This document shows positions 8,118-17,764 of a stretch of 64,000 bases of DNA, piece after piece. Source of the DNA: Pseudomonas veronii (GTDB lineage Bacteria; Pseudomonadota; Gammaproteobacteria; Pseudomonadales; Pseudomonadaceae); assembly GCF_001439695.1 (NCBI RefSeq), contig NZ_JYLL01000014.1, positions 86,673 to 150,672 on the forward strand. The letters run 5' to 3'. The notes beneath the pieces are model-generated. The model was not told where the DNA came from, searched no databases, and saw only the letters and a list, made by a program, of their open reading frames with translations. Position numbers and translations under genes: made by a program. Numbering within the stretch: position 1 is the stretch's first letter; each line of letters opens with the position of its first letter.

Positions 8118-9485
8118 ATGAAACGTCCACTTGCATTAACTGCCGTCCTGATGAGTTTTGCGACCTGTAGCCTCACAGCCGCCGCTGCTGGCGACGCCTC
8201 GGACCTGGGTAAGAGCCTGACGCAGTTCGGAGCGATTCAGGCCGGTAACGCCGATGGCACGATCCCCGCTTACGAGGGCGGCCTTACCACCGCTCCGGCG
8301 GGTTTCAAGCCCGACAGCGGGTTTTGGGTTGATCCGTTCAAAGATGAAAAGCCACTGTTTCGCATTGACGCCAAAAACGTCGACAAGTATGCGGACAAGC
8401 TCAGTGAGGGGCAGAAAACCCTGATCAAGAAATACCCGACTTACTACATCGACATTTACCCAAGCCATCGCACGACTGCCTATCCCAAAGCGGTACTCGA
8501 TGCCACCGTGCGAAACGCCAGCAGCTGCGCGATCCAGAAAGATGGCCTGGCCGTTGATCCATCTTGCCGTGGCGGCCTGCCGTTCCCGATTCCGAAGACC
8601 GGCAATGAAGTGATGTGGAACCAGCAGGTGCGCTACAAAATCGGCACCGGCTACTCGACCACGACTTCGTCCAACAGCTGGGTAGTCGACGCCAACGGCT
8701 CGATCACCAAGACCGCTGAACAGGCGACATTCGAAGAAACCCCGTACTACCAGGTGACTCAGGCGGATCGCGATCCACTGATGTACGCACGAGTGTTCTC
8801 GCGCAACGACTATCCGGCGCGGCGCTCCGGTGAAGTGGTGGTGCTCACTGACTTCCTCGATCCATTGGCGAAGGCCCGTCGTTCGTTCAGTTATTCCCCA
8901 GGCCAGCGCCGGGTAAAACTCGCACCGGAATTTGCCTTTGATACACCCGTTGCCAGCCAGGGTGGCGTGACGCTGTTCGACGAACTGCAAATGTTTTCCG
9001 GGAGCCAGGACCGCTTTGACTACAAGCTGGTCGGTCGCAAGGAAATGTACATCCCGTACAACGCCTACAAATTCTACTTCGGCGTCGGCAAGCAGGAAGA
9101 CCAGTTCATGCCGCACCACGCCAACCCGGCGAACGAGCGTTGGGAGCTGCATCGGGTGTGGGTCGTGGAAGCCACGTTGAAGCCGGGTATGCGCCACGTC
9201 TACAGCAAACGCACCTACTACCTGGATGAAGATACTTTCGGCGTCGGCCTGTATGACGCCTGGGACAAGAGCGGCGCGTTGTATCGCTCGATCTTCCTCA
9301 GCGGCGTCCAGCTCTACGACAAAAACATTCCCTATAACGTGAAAAACGTCGTGTATGACTTCAACAAAGGCATGTACGCGTTGCTCAACGATGGTTTGAA
9401 GGGCGGCTACAAGTTCATCGACAAACCACTCTCCGAGCGTGACATGAATCCTGAAGCCATTGTGGCTCGGGTCACCCAGCGCTGA
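8118..9485 (+). CDS. DUF1329 family exported protein
   Basis: A complete 455-residue DUF1329 protein with a cleavable signal peptide (MKRPLALTAVLMSFATCSL, then an Ala run). Family members adopt a fold like the lipoprotein carriers LolA/LolB and are thought to bind hydrophobic ligands in the periplasm. The GGAGA site supports the ATG at 8118 rather than the in-frame GTG six bases earlier. It sits 30 bases after the DUF1302 gene, the usual pairing. The partial gene at the left edge of the window is a close paralogue, so the module is at least partly duplicated. Confidence 0.88.
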   Translation: MKRPLALTAVLMSFATCSLTAAAAGDASDLGKSLTQFGAIQAGNADGTIPAYEGGLTTAPAGFKPDSGFWVDPFKDEKPLFRIDAKNVDKYADKLSEGQKTLIKKYPTYYIDIYPSHRTTAYPKAVLDATVRNASSCAIQKDGLAVDPSCRGGLPFPIPKTGNEVMWNQQVRYKIGTGYSTTTSSNSWVVDANGSITKTAEQATFEETPYYQVTQADRDPLMYARVFSRNDYPARRSGEVVVLTDFLDPLAKARRSFSYSPGQRRVKLAPEFAFDTPVASQGGVTLFDELQMFSGSQDRFDYKLVGRKEMYIPYNAYKFYFGVGKQEDQFMPHHANPANERWELHRVWVVEATLKPGMRHVYSKRTYYLDEDTFGVGLYDAWDKSGALYRSIFLSGVQLYDKNIPYNVKNVVYDFNKGMYALLNDGLKGGYKFIDKPLSERDMNPEAIVARVTQR

Positions 9486-9580
9486 TGTGATTTCGCCTGT
9501 CCTGCCTGCCGGTTTGCGCATCAAGCCGGGCAGGCAGAACAGGTGTGTTTGCCACGCGGGATGGTTAAGGAATAAAAATA

Positions 9581-10711
9581 ATGACTAGCCCTTGCCCTGC
9601 TTCTTTTCTTCTCTGCACTTCGCGTCTGCTCCTGGCAGTCGCGTTTGCGGTCGGCGCGAGCTCATTGCTGACGACGCCTGCCTACAGCGCCGTCGCGTTG
9701 TCGGCCGATTCGCTCGACGTGCCGGCGCAGCGGATCGATGAACACCTGCCCGCACCCTTGCTGTCGGTCGCCACAGCGGGCGACGCGATGATTGGCGTCG
9801 GCCTGCACGGGTTGATCCAGCGCTCCATCGATGAGGGCCGCACCTGGCAACAGGTCGATAGCCCGGTGTCCAGCGATCTTGTGCAAGTGCGGTTTCGCGA
9901 CGAGCGTCATGGCTGGATCGTCGGTCACGATGCGGTGGTCATGCACACCACCGATGGCGGTCAAAGCTGGCAAGTGCAGCTCGACGGGCGCCGCTTGTTG
10001 ACCTTGCTCAACGCTTACTACGGCCCACGGGCCGAACAAGGTGATGAAGCCGCAGCCCAGATGCTTAAGGAAGTGGCTATGGCCGCCAGTACCTCGGCGA
10101 CGCCGGACGTGTTGGCCGCACCCTTTCTCGATGTGATGTTCGATGAGCACGGCAACGGATTTGCCGTGGGTGCCTTCGGCATGTTGTTGCACAGCACGGA
10201 TGACGGCCAGAACTGGCAGCCGTGGACCGAGCGCAGTGATAACGATCGGCGCATGCACCTGTATGGACTGGCGGAACAAGCGGGCACTTTTTACATCGGC
10301 GGGGAGCAGGGTTTGCTGCTGCGTCTGGATGGTCCGCAACAACGTTTCGTGAAAATCGATACGCCCTACACCGGCACTTACTTCGGCGTCCGCGCCTTCG
10401 ACGGTCTGCTGCTGGCGTACGGGCTGCGCGGCAACCTGTTTGCCAGCCGTGATGACGGCCAGCAATGGCAGCCTGTGGCAACCAATCTCAATAGCAGCCT
10501 GGTCAGCATTGTCGAGCAGGGTGATGCCTTGATCGTCGTGAGCCAGGGTGGGCAACTGGTCAGCGTTGACCGGCAGAGTTTGCAGGTCACCCCGCTGGCA
10601 GATGCGCGGGTAGGCGAGGTGTATGCAGCCAGTGCCACCAAACAGGCTGGGAGCCTGCTTGTCACGCGCTTCAGCGGCGCCAAGGTCATCGATATCGCCC
10701 AGGCCAACTAA
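9581..10711 (+). CDS. YCF48-like beta-propeller protein
   Basis: A 376-residue exported protein with a signal peptide ending near residue 36 (TTPAYSA). It carries repeated Asp-box-like turns, DEGRTW, DGGQSW, DDGQNW and DDGQQW, marking a beta-propeller related to photosystem II assembly factor YCF48/Hcf136. Such proteins commonly precede MMPL-family pumps in Pseudomonas catabolic clusters and may act as periplasmic adaptors; their mechanism is not established. The gene lies between the DUF1329 and MMPL genes on the same strand with short gaps. Confidence 0.82.
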   Translation: MTSPCPASFLLCTSRLLLAVAFAVGASSLLTTPAYSAVALSADSLDVPAQRIDEHLPAPLLSVATAGDAMIGVGLHGLIQRSIDEGRTWQQVDSPVSSDLVQVRFRDERHGWIVGHDAVVMHTTDGGQSWQVQLDGRRLLTLLNAYYGPRAEQGDEAAAQMLKEVAMAASTSATPDVLAAPFLDVMFDEHGNGFAVGAFGMLLHSTDDGQNWQPWTERSDNDRRMHLYGLAEQAGTFYIGGEQGLLLRLDGPQQRFVKIDTPYTGTYFGVRAFDGLLLAYGLRGNLFASRDDGQQWQPVATNLNSSLVSIVEQGDALIVVSQGGQLVSVDRQSLQVTPLADARVGEVYAASATKQAGSLLVTRFSGAKVIDIAQAN

Positions 10712-10746
10712 AGCCCCCGGCACGATTCCCCTACGAGAAAGAAAAA

Positions 10747-13278
10747 ATGGTCGAGCAAAAATTCAACAGCGGGATGCCAGTGATTGCCAACCTGGAGGAC
10801 TTTGACAAAAACTCCGGTGGCTGGTTTGAACGGGTCATATTCCGTCATCGCATGGTGGTCGTCGTTGCCTGCTTGCTCGCCACTGTGGTGCTGGGCTTCT
10901 TCGCTACACGGCTGCAAGTCAATGCCAGCTTCGAAAAAATGATTCCCAGCTCCAGCCCTTACATCAAGAATTACCTGGCGTATAAAAACCAGTTGCCAGG
11001 CCTGGGCAACAGCATTCGCGTCGTGGTGGAAAACAAATCCGGTGATATCTACGACGCCGACTATCTGCTGGCGCTGCAAAAGGTCAACGACACCCTGTAC
11101 CTGATTCCAGGCATCGACCGCTCCTGGATGAAATCGCTGTGGATGCCCATCGTTCGCTGGAAAGAAGTGACGGAGGAGGGCATTGATGGCGGTGCGGTCA
11201 TGCCATCGGATTACGACGGCAGTGACAAATCGATCACGGCCTTGCGCCGCAACATTATGCGTTCCGGGATCATTGGCAACCTGGTGGCGAACGACGGCCG
11301 GTCGAGCATGATTGTCGCGCCGCTGCTCGATACCAATCCGCAGACCGGACAACCCCTGGATTACGGTGATTTTTCCAAGCAACTGGAAGCGCAGATTCGC
11401 TCGCTGGAAAGTGACAAAGTGGGCATCCACATTGTGGGTTTCAGCAAGCTGGTGGGCGACCTGATCGACGGCCTGTATTCGGTCATGCTGTTCTTTGGCG
11501 CATCGGTACTGATCGCCGGGTTGTTCGTCTATTTCTATACACGCTGCCTGCGCAGTACCTTGCTGCTGGTGAGCGTGGCAGTGGCGGGGGTGGTGTGGTT
11601 GCTGGGTTTGATGCAACTCCTCGGCTACGAACTGGACCCTTACTCCATCCTGGTGCCGTTCCTGATTTTTGCCATCGGGATCTCCCACGGCACGCAAAAA
11701 ATGAACGGCATTCTTCAGGACATTGGCCGTGGCACCCATAAATACATTGCTGCGCGCTATACCTTCCGCCGCTTGTTTCTCACTGGCTTGACTGCGCTCC
11801 TGACCAATATCGTTGGTTTTGCCGTGCTGGTGATCATTGATATTCCGGTGATTCGCGACCTGGCACTGACCACCAGCATTGGTGTCGCCGTGCTGATTTT
11901 CACCAAGTTGCTGCTGATTCCGGTGGCGTTGTCGTACCTGGGCGTCAGTAAGAAAGCCGCGCGTATCGCCATCGCCAAAGATCAGGCCGGCGCAGAAAAC
12001 CGCGGTTTTCTCGGGCGTCTGTGGAGCGGCCTGGATCGCTTCACCGAACGGCCGATGGCCACGGCGGTGATTGCCGTATCGCTGGTGGTGACGCTGATTG
12101 GCAGCGTGGTGATGATGCACCTCAAGGTCGGTGATCTGGATCCCGGTGCACCGGAGTTGCGTGCGGATTCGCGCTATAACCGCGATAACGCCTACATCAC
12201 CAGCCACTACGGACTTTCCAGTGACCAGTTCGTGGTCATCATGAAGACCAACGAAGACAGCTGCCGTCTGTACCAGTCGCTGCAAAGCATGGACAAACTG
12301 GCCTGGCGCCTGCGCCAGACGCCTGGTGTACAAACCACCCAGTCGCTGGCCGAAACCGTGCGCATGATCAGCTCCGGCATGGCTGAAGGCAGCCCGAAAT
12401 GGTTGAGCATCAGCCGCGACCAGGCGATCACCAACTCGGCGGTGGATGCCGCGATGATTTCTGCACCGGGCATCACCAACCAGCAGTGCTCGGTCACTCC
12501 ATTGATCGCCTACCTGGCTGATCACAAAGCCGACACACTGAGCCGGGTGTTGAAAGTTTCTGAAGAGTTCGCCAAGGAAAACAACACACCCGCTGGCGCC
12601 GAGCAGCCTGTGGAATTCCTCCTGGCTGCGGGTAATGCCGGGATCGAGGCCGCCACTAACATTGAGGTAGAGAAGGGCATCATCACCATGTACCTGGCCG
12701 TGTATGGCGCTACGGCCTTGCTCTGCCTGCTGACCTTCCGCAGTTGGCGCGCAACCCTGGTGGCGCTGATTCCTTTGCTGATGACTACGATCATCTGCAA
12801 GGCGCTGATGGTCTGGTTGGGGATCGGCCTGAAAGTAGCCACCTTGCCGGTAATCGCCGTGGGTGTCGGTGTCGGCGTGGACTACGCGCTGTATCTGCTC
12901 AGTGTGCAACTGGCGGTGCAGGAACGCGGTGGAAGCCTGGCGGTTGCGTATCGCCGCTCGCTGGATTTCACCGGTCGGGTCGTGGCGCTCGTTGGCCTGA
13001 CCATGGCCGCCGGGGTGATTACCTGGGCCTGGTCGCCGATCAAGTTCCAGGCGGACATGGGCATTCTGCTGACCTTCATGTTCCTGTGGAACATGCTCGG
13101 TGCGCTGGTGCTGATCCCGGCCCTCTCGCATTACCTGCTCAACCCGAAAGGCAACTCCAAGGCCGGCGTGACCCTCGATCTGGAGGACGCGCGCGCCCAA
13201 CAGGAACCGCGCAAACCCGCGGCCAGCGCACCTGCACCCCAATTGACCGAGCTCGCCTTACCCCGGCGTGTCCGCTGA
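10747..13278 (+). CDS. MMPL/RND family transporter
   Basis: An 843-residue inner-membrane protein of the RND superfamily, MMPL subgroup. One transmembrane helix near residue 40 is followed by a periplasmic domain, a helix bundle (about 245-400), a second periplasmic domain and a second bundle (about 640-800). The motif VGVGVGVDYALYLLS in the second bundle resembles the conserved acidic helix of RND pumps. The family moves lipids, sterol-like and other hydrophobic molecules. It is the last gene of the DUF1302-DUF1329-YCF48 set. Import and export are both possible; context suggests handling of diterpenoids (inference). Confidence 0.88.
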   Translation: MVEQKFNSGMPVIANLEDFDKNSGGWFERVIFRHRMVVVVACLLATVVLGFFATRLQVNASFEKMIPSSSPYIKNYLAYKNQLPGLGNSIRVVVENKSGDIYDADYLLALQKVNDTLYLIPGIDRSWMKSLWMPIVRWKEVTEEGIDGGAVMPSDYDGSDKSITALRRNIMRSGIIGNLVANDGRSSMIVAPLLDTNPQTGQPLDYGDFSKQLEAQIRSLESDKVGIHIVGFSKLVGDLIDGLYSVMLFFGASVLIAGLFVYFYTRCLRSTLLLVSVAVAGVVWLLGLMQLLGYELDPYSILVPFLIFAIGISHGTQKMNGILQDIGRGTHKYIAARYTFRRLFLTGLTALLTNIVGFAVLVIIDIPVIRDLALTTSIGVAVLIFTKLLLIPVALSYLGVSKKAARIAIAKDQAGAENRGFLGRLWSGLDRFTERPMATAVIAVSLVVTLIGSVVMMHLKVGDLDPGAPELRADSRYNRDNAYITSHYGLSSDQFVVIMKTNEDSCRLYQSLQSMDKLAWRLRQTPGVQTTQSLAETVRMISSGMAEGSPKWLSISRDQAITNSAVDAAMISAPGITNQQCSVTPLIAYLADHKADTLSRVLKVSEEFAKENNTPAGAEQPVEFLLAAGNAGIEAATNIEVEKGIITMYLAVYGATALLCLLTFRSWRATLVALIPLLMTTIICKALMVWLGIGLKVATLPVIAVGVGVGVDYALYLLSVQLAVQERGGSLAVAYRRSLDFTGRVVALVGLTMAAGVITWAWSPIKFQADMGILLTFMFLWNMLGALVLIPALSHYLLNPKGNSKAGVTLDLEDARAQQEPRKPAASAPAPQLTELALPRRVR

Positions 13279-13324
13279 CTAATAGCCGGGCACAGACCTG
13301 GCTGGCAACTGCAAGGAGAGAACA

Positions 13325-14296
13325 ATGTTCGAGTTATTGATGAGTGCCGACATGATGGTTCCGGACCCGGACGGCATGACGGAAATGTTGGTCGACAAGC
13401 TCGGCATCTACAAACACGAACGCTGGCGCCAGGCGTTCGATAATCACCCGTATATTGCGCATTTCCTGCGGGTACACAAATCCCTCGCGGTGTCGCCTAC
13501 GCGCATCGAACCGCAGTGGCACCTGGATCGGCCGAACCCCGGTGATCCGTTGTTCCATGACTTTCTGGAAAGCCTGAAGGATTTCCAGGGGCATCATCGG
13601 CCGATGATCACGCACTCCATCGTGCTGGCCCTGCACGGGGACAAGTTCGACGCGCTGGTAGACAAACTGATGCGTCGTCGCTTGCCTTTCCGCATGGCGC
13701 AGCGCACCCCGGAAATGCCCTTCGACCGCTTATGGCTGGGTGCCACTCCCGAGCAACCGTATTACCAGCCCACGGTGGATGGCGGTTTGTGCATTGAGAT
13801 CATGCCGACCGAGCCTTTGCAGATGCCGCCGGAAACGTATCAGTTGCCACCGATGCAGCCGCGTGATCTCAAGCCCGGCGACATGGTCCGCGTCACCGCC
13901 CGTGGCTTCCTGGTACGCGACCTCGATGAAACCCTGCGTAAGGTCTCGACCAACCTCGATTGGGAACCGAGCGGGCCGGTCGAGAGCATCGGCAGCGAAG
14001 GTTACCGCCGTGCGCGTATGGGTTTCACCGTGCCGAACAGTGCCACCCTCGATGTCCTCGAGGCGACCTACTGGAACACCGACGCCGGCCACTACGTCAA
14101 TAACTGGGGGCCGGGTCCGTACTACATCCGCATCGGTGTCAACGATCTGGCTGCCAAGGCCGAGGATCTGCGGTCACGCGGCACGCGGTTCCAGTGGATC
14201 GAATCCTCCGAGGCCGTCGGCGGCCGTGCGTTGATCAAGATCGACCCACAAGAACTCAATGGCCAGGTCTTCGAGTTCGAGGAGTGCCCTGTATGA
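13325..14296 (+). CDS. VOC superfamily (glyoxalase/extradiol-like) protein
   Basis: A 323-residue protein with two vicinal-oxygen-chelate modules; the second, ARGFLVRDLDETL to the end, is the clearer. The family includes glyoxalases, extradiol dioxygenases and isomerases, and no subgroup could be fixed here. GAGAGAA supports the start. Its last codons overlap the start of the enoyl-CoA hydratase gene (ATGA), so the two are probably coupled. It is distinct from the DitC-like dioxygenase at 28941. Possible role: ring-fission or isomerisation of a pathway intermediate (inference). Confidence 0.65.
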   Translation: MFELLMSADMMVPDPDGMTEMLVDKLGIYKHERWRQAFDNHPYIAHFLRVHKSLAVSPTRIEPQWHLDRPNPGDPLFHDFLESLKDFQGHHRPMITHSIVLALHGDKFDALVDKLMRRRLPFRMAQRTPEMPFDRLWLGATPEQPYYQPTVDGGLCIEIMPTEPLQMPPETYQLPPMQPRDLKPGDMVRVTARGFLVRDLDETLRKVSTNLDWEPSGPVESIGSEGYRRARMGFTVPNSATLDVLEATYWNTDAGHYVNNWGPGPYYIRIGVNDLAAKAEDLRSRGTRFQWIESSEAVGGRALIKIDPQELNGQVFEFEECPV

Positions 14297-15111
14297 GCAC
14301 AGCGCAAGAACCGCAGTCTCCCGTTTTGATCAACGATGCGGTGCGCCTTGAGCGTGATGCCATGGTGGGTTGGGTGGTACTGACCCGGCCCCGGCAGATC
14401 AACGCCATCAACGACGATATTCGTCAGGGCGTGCCGCAAGCACTGGCGCTGTTGCAGCAAGACCCGGACATTCGCGTGATCGTGATTCGCGGGGAAGGTG
14501 AGCGAGGCTTTTGTGCGGGTGCTGATATCAAGGAGCGTCGTGGCCCGGAATCGAGCCTGCAAGTGCGGCAGCGCATGGAACAGGTGCGCTGGATCGAAGC
14601 GCTGGATGGCATCAGCAAACCGGTGATCGCTGCCATTCATGGTTATTGCATGGGCGGTGGGTTGGAACTGGTGCTGGCGTGTGACATCCGCTTCGCCGCG
14701 CCCGATGCCGTGTTCGCCCTGCCGGAAACCGGCCTGGGGCTGATTCCCGGCGGCGGCGGTACGCAACGACTGTCCCGAGTGGTGGCGCCGGGTCAGGCAT
14801 TGGACATGTTGCTCACCGGTGACCGGGTGGGCGCCGAACAAGCGCAGCGCATTGGTCTGGTCAGCCGCCTGGCCAGCGACAACGCCAGCCTGCTGGACGA
14901 AGTACGGGCCTTTGCTCAGCGCATCGCCGTCAAACCACCCACCGCGTCGGCGTTTGTCAAACAGGCAGCACGGGCGGCGCTGGACATGGACCTCAAACGT
15001 GGCCTGGACCTGGAGCTTGATCTGTTCGCCTTGCTGGCCCCGACCAAGGATGCCCGCGAGGCGGCCCAGGCGTTCAGTGAACGGCGCGAACCGCGATTTA
15101 CCGGCGAGTAA
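14293..15111 (+). CDS. Enoyl-CoA hydratase/isomerase family protein
   Basis: A 272-residue crotonase. The oxyanion-hole segment GFCAGADIKE and the GYCMGGGLELVLACDIRFA segment are typical. Both glutamates of true enoyl-CoA hydratases appear present (the E in GGGLEL and the E in ALPETGLGLIPG), so hydratase activity is plausible. The start overlaps the VOC gene by four bases. With the following SDR it could carry out two consecutive beta-oxidation steps (hydration, then dehydrogenation) on a CoA intermediate. Confidence 0.82.
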   Translation: MSTAQEPQSPVLINDAVRLERDAMVGWVVLTRPRQINAINDDIRQGVPQALALLQQDPDIRVIVIRGEGERGFCAGADIKERRGPESSLQVRQRMEQVRWIEALDGISKPVIAAIHGYCMGGGLELVLACDIRFAAPDAVFALPETGLGLIPGGGGTQRLSRVVAPGQALDMLLTGDRVGAEQAQRIGLVSRLASDNASLLDEVRAFAQRIAVKPPTASAFVKQAARAALDMDLKRGLDLELDLFALLAPTKDAREAAQAFSERREPRFTGE

Positions 15112-15141
15112 AGCGCCACTCAAAACAATAAGGAACAGAGC

Positions 15142-15963
15142 ATGAGCACAGGAAAACTGGCAGGACGAGTGGCCATTATTACCGGCTCCGGTGGCGGCCT
15201 GGGCGCTGAGTGCGCACGGGTGCTGGCGTCGCATGGTGCAAGTATTGCGGTGGTCGATATCAATTTCGAGGGGGCCACAGCTGTGGCCCAGTCACTCCTC
15301 GCCGAGGGGCATCAAGCCTTGGCGATCGCCACCGACGTCTCCTCGGAAGACGCCGTGCGCGCGATGGTTGCTCAGGTTAAACAGCATTTCGGCCGTATCG
15401 ACATTCTGCACAACAACGCGGCGATCCTGAACGCCGAGCAACGTCAGCTAGACCGCGATTTCGTCAACCTCGACATGCAGGCCTGGGACCGCGCCATCGC
15501 CGTCAACCTGCGTGGCGCGGTGCTGTGCACCAAGCATGTGATTCCGGTCATGCTGGAGAACGGCAAGGGCTCGATTATCTTCGCCACCTCGGGTCTGGGC
15601 ATGCAGGGCGATATGTCCCTGACCGGCTACGCCACCTCCAAGGCGGGGCTGATGATGCTGCCGCGCATGGTCGCCTCGCAATACGGCAAACAAGGCATTC
15701 GCGGCAACGCCGTGCAGATCGGCCTGGCGCCTTCGGAACACGCCATGCCTGAACCCTTGCTCGACATCCTGCGCGACAACCACTGCACTGCCGAGCTGGG
15801 CACGCCTCGGCAGATTGCCGATGTGGTGGCGTTCCTGGCCAGTGACGAATCCTCATTTGTCACGGGCACCACGCTGGTCGCTGATGGTGGTTTCAGCAGC
15901 CACACCCCCTCCCTGGTGGCGATGCGCGCGCTGTTTGCGCAGATGGGCCGCACCGGCATGTAA
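15142..15963 (+). CDS. SDR family oxidoreductase
   Basis: A 273-residue classical SDR with the cofactor loop TGSGGGLG, NNAA near residue 93 and the active-site YATSKAGL. It is co-directional with the crotonase gene (30-base gap), with a GGAACAG ribosome site. The C-terminus extends past the usual GG end by about 20 residues. It probably oxidises a hydroxyl, on ring or side chain, of a pathway intermediate; the substrate cannot be read from sequence. Confidence 0.82.
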   Translation: MSTGKLAGRVAIITGSGGGLGAECARVLASHGASIAVVDINFEGATAVAQSLLAEGHQALAIATDVSSEDAVRAMVAQVKQHFGRIDILHNNAAILNAEQRQLDRDFVNLDMQAWDRAIAVNLRGAVLCTKHVIPVMLENGKGSIIFATSGLGMQGDMSLTGYATSKAGLMMLPRMVASQYGKQGIRGNAVQIGLAPSEHAMPEPLLDILRDNHCTAELGTPRQIADVVAFLASDESSFVTGTTLVADGGFSSHTPSLVAMRALFAQMGRTGM

Positions 15964-16060
15964 CCCTTGCCCGGCGCATCCCGTGCGGTGCGCCGCGGCT
16001 GATCTTTGCCGCCATAGCCGCCGCGCGCCGCTGTGGTTGAACTCGACTTGGAATTAATTG

Positions 16061-17665
16061 ATGAACCAGAACCAAAATGCGAGCACTACGGATTTTGATG
16101 TGATCATCGTCGGCGGTGGCACCAATGGCCTTTCGGCTGGCTGCTACCTGGGCCTGGAAGGCAAGAAGGTGCTGGTTCTGGAGGCATTGGACAAGGTCGG
16201 CGGGATGGCCTCCTCGGGTTACCTGATACCCGAAGCGCCGCAGCATCTGGTTCATCCCTGTGCCCTGGACATGATGTCGATGCGCGTGCATTCCCATGTG
16301 CCAGCGGAGCTGGGACTTGATCGACACGGTTTCAAATCGATAGAGCTTGCGCCGGGGTATGTGTACTTGCATCCGGATGGCCAATCTCTGATCTTCTGGC
16401 GCGATCGCGAGAAAACCGCCGCCGAGATCCGCCGGTTCAGCAGCAAGGATGCCGAGGCGTTTCTGCAGTTCATGAAAGTCATCGACATGTTCCTCGATAT
16501 CGCGCTGCCGATGATGCGTGTCGACCCGGCCAAAACAAACCTCGGCGTGAAGCTGAAAATGCTTGGCACCGCCATCAAACACAAAGCGCTGAAACCCGAG
16601 CTGATGGCGCTGATGACAGGCTCCGCGTTGCAGGCGGCACGTGAGCGCTTCGAGCATCCGGTGACCATTTCCGCGATGTGTGCACTCACTGGGCTGGCAG
16701 GGGATATCAGCGCCGATGGCGGTGGCATCTATTACGCCTTGCTCGGTTTCCTTCATCGTTTTGGCGTGGGCCGGGTATTGGGTGGCATGCAGCAGTTGAG
16801 CAATGCCATGCAGACTCGACTGGAAGAGCTGGGCGGGCAAGTGCTGGTGTCGGCCAGCGTCAGTGAAATCGTTGCCAGGGACGGTCTGATCAAAGGCGTG
16901 AAACTGGCTGATGGTCGTCAGTTCACCGCACGTGCGGTCATTGCCGGCTGCCACCCCAAGCCGGCGTTGGACATGGTTACCCGTGGTGAAATCCCTCAAC
17001 ACCTGCTGACCCGTATCGCCATGGCACCTGCTAACGGCAGAGGGTCGGGACCATTGAAGGTGGATGTTGCCCTGCGTGGGCAGATTTCTTTGCCGCGTTT
17101 TGCTGCCATTCGCGGCGATGGCGTGGATTTGCGTAAAACCGTCATGCTGATCGGCACCGAAGAAGCCGTGCTGGAAAACTTCGCCGCCTGCGCCCGTGGT
17201 GAAGTACCGAAGTTGCCCTATATCACCGTGGCCGCACCCAGTGCGGCCGACCCTTCACAAGCGCCAACCGGGCAGGATGTGTTGTACATCTATCCGCCGG
17301 TGATGCCGGTGAATCCCAATGAAGGTTGGGACGCGCTGCGTGAGCGGGTGGCCGACCAGGTGCAGGAACAGCTGTATGACTACATCGATGGGATCGAGGG
17401 GCAGGTGATTGGCCGACATATCGAGGCTGCTCCGGATTTTACTGCGCGCTTGAACACGGTGAATGGCTGCGTGGTGCATATCGACACCACCTCGATGCGC
17501 TCGAGCACCATGCGCCCGGCGTACGGTTTGGGAGGCGATACCTTGCCGGTGGCGGGACTGTATTTAGGGAGTGCCGGCATTCATCCGGGCGGTGGGGTAA
17601 ACGGCATGGCCGGGCGGTTGGCGGCCAAGCGGGTGAGCAAGTATTTGCGTAAAAAGGCTGACTGA
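16061..17665 (+). CDS. Phytoene-desaturase-like FAD oxidoreductase
   Basis: A 534-residue FAD protein of the CrtI/phytoene dehydrogenase-like group. The N-terminal dinucleotide fold VGGGTNGLSAG starts near residue 18 and the C-terminus has the typical AGIHPGGGVNGMAG flavin segment. The ATG at 16061 is preferred to a TTG one codon upstream. CrtI relatives desaturate or isomerise terpenoids. Non-aromatic abietanes are known to be aromatised before ring cleavage in BKME-9, and this gene is a candidate for a ring dehydrogenase (inference). It is the last gene before a REP-like hairpin and the convergent TetR gene. Confidence 0.78.
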   Translation: MNQNQNASTTDFDVIIVGGGTNGLSAGCYLGLEGKKVLVLEALDKVGGMASSGYLIPEAPQHLVHPCALDMMSMRVHSHVPAELGLDRHGFKSIELAPGYVYLHPDGQSLIFWRDREKTAAEIRRFSSKDAEAFLQFMKVIDMFLDIALPMMRVDPAKTNLGVKLKMLGTAIKHKALKPELMALMTGSALQAARERFEHPVTISAMCALTGLAGDISADGGGIYYALLGFLHRFGVGRVLGGMQQLSNAMQTRLEELGGQVLVSASVSEIVARDGLIKGVKLADGRQFTARAVIAGCHPKPALDMVTRGEIPQHLLTRIAMAPANGRGSGPLKVDVALRGQISLPRFAAIRGDGVDLRKTVMLIGTEEAVLENFAACARGEVPKLPYITVAAPSAADPSQAPTGQDVLYIYPPVMPVNPNEGWDALRERVADQVQEQLYDYIDGIEGQVIGRHIEAAPDFTARLNTVNGCVVHIDTTSMRSSTMRPAYGLGGDTLPVAGLYLGSAGIHPGGGVNGMAGRLAAKRVSKYLRKKAD

Positions 17666-17701
17666 AGCGGGTCGCTGATTCCAAGCCCCTAAGCAACCCC
17701 C

Positions 17702-17731
17702 CCCTGTGGGAACAAGCCTGCTTCCACAGGG
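17702..17731. repeat. REP-like inverted repeat / terminator hairpin
   Basis: CCCTGTGG and CCACAGGG flank a short loop containing CAAGCCTG, the form of a common Pseudomonas intergenic repeat. It lies between the convergent FAD oxidoreductase and TetR genes and may end transcription from both sides. Confidence 0.6.
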
Positions 17732-17764
17732 AAAGCTCATTGGGCGAGAGTGTGTGAACGGTGC

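Noticed and set aside
8136..9524. 462-codon open frame on the minus strand
   Set aside because: Antisense of the DUF1329 gene, which has a signal peptide, a ribosome site and a paralogue in the window.
10708..13242. 844-codon open frame on the minus strand
   Set aside because: Exact antisense shadow of the MMPL transporter gene; its His/Gln-rich product has no domain and the plus-strand protein is unmistakable.
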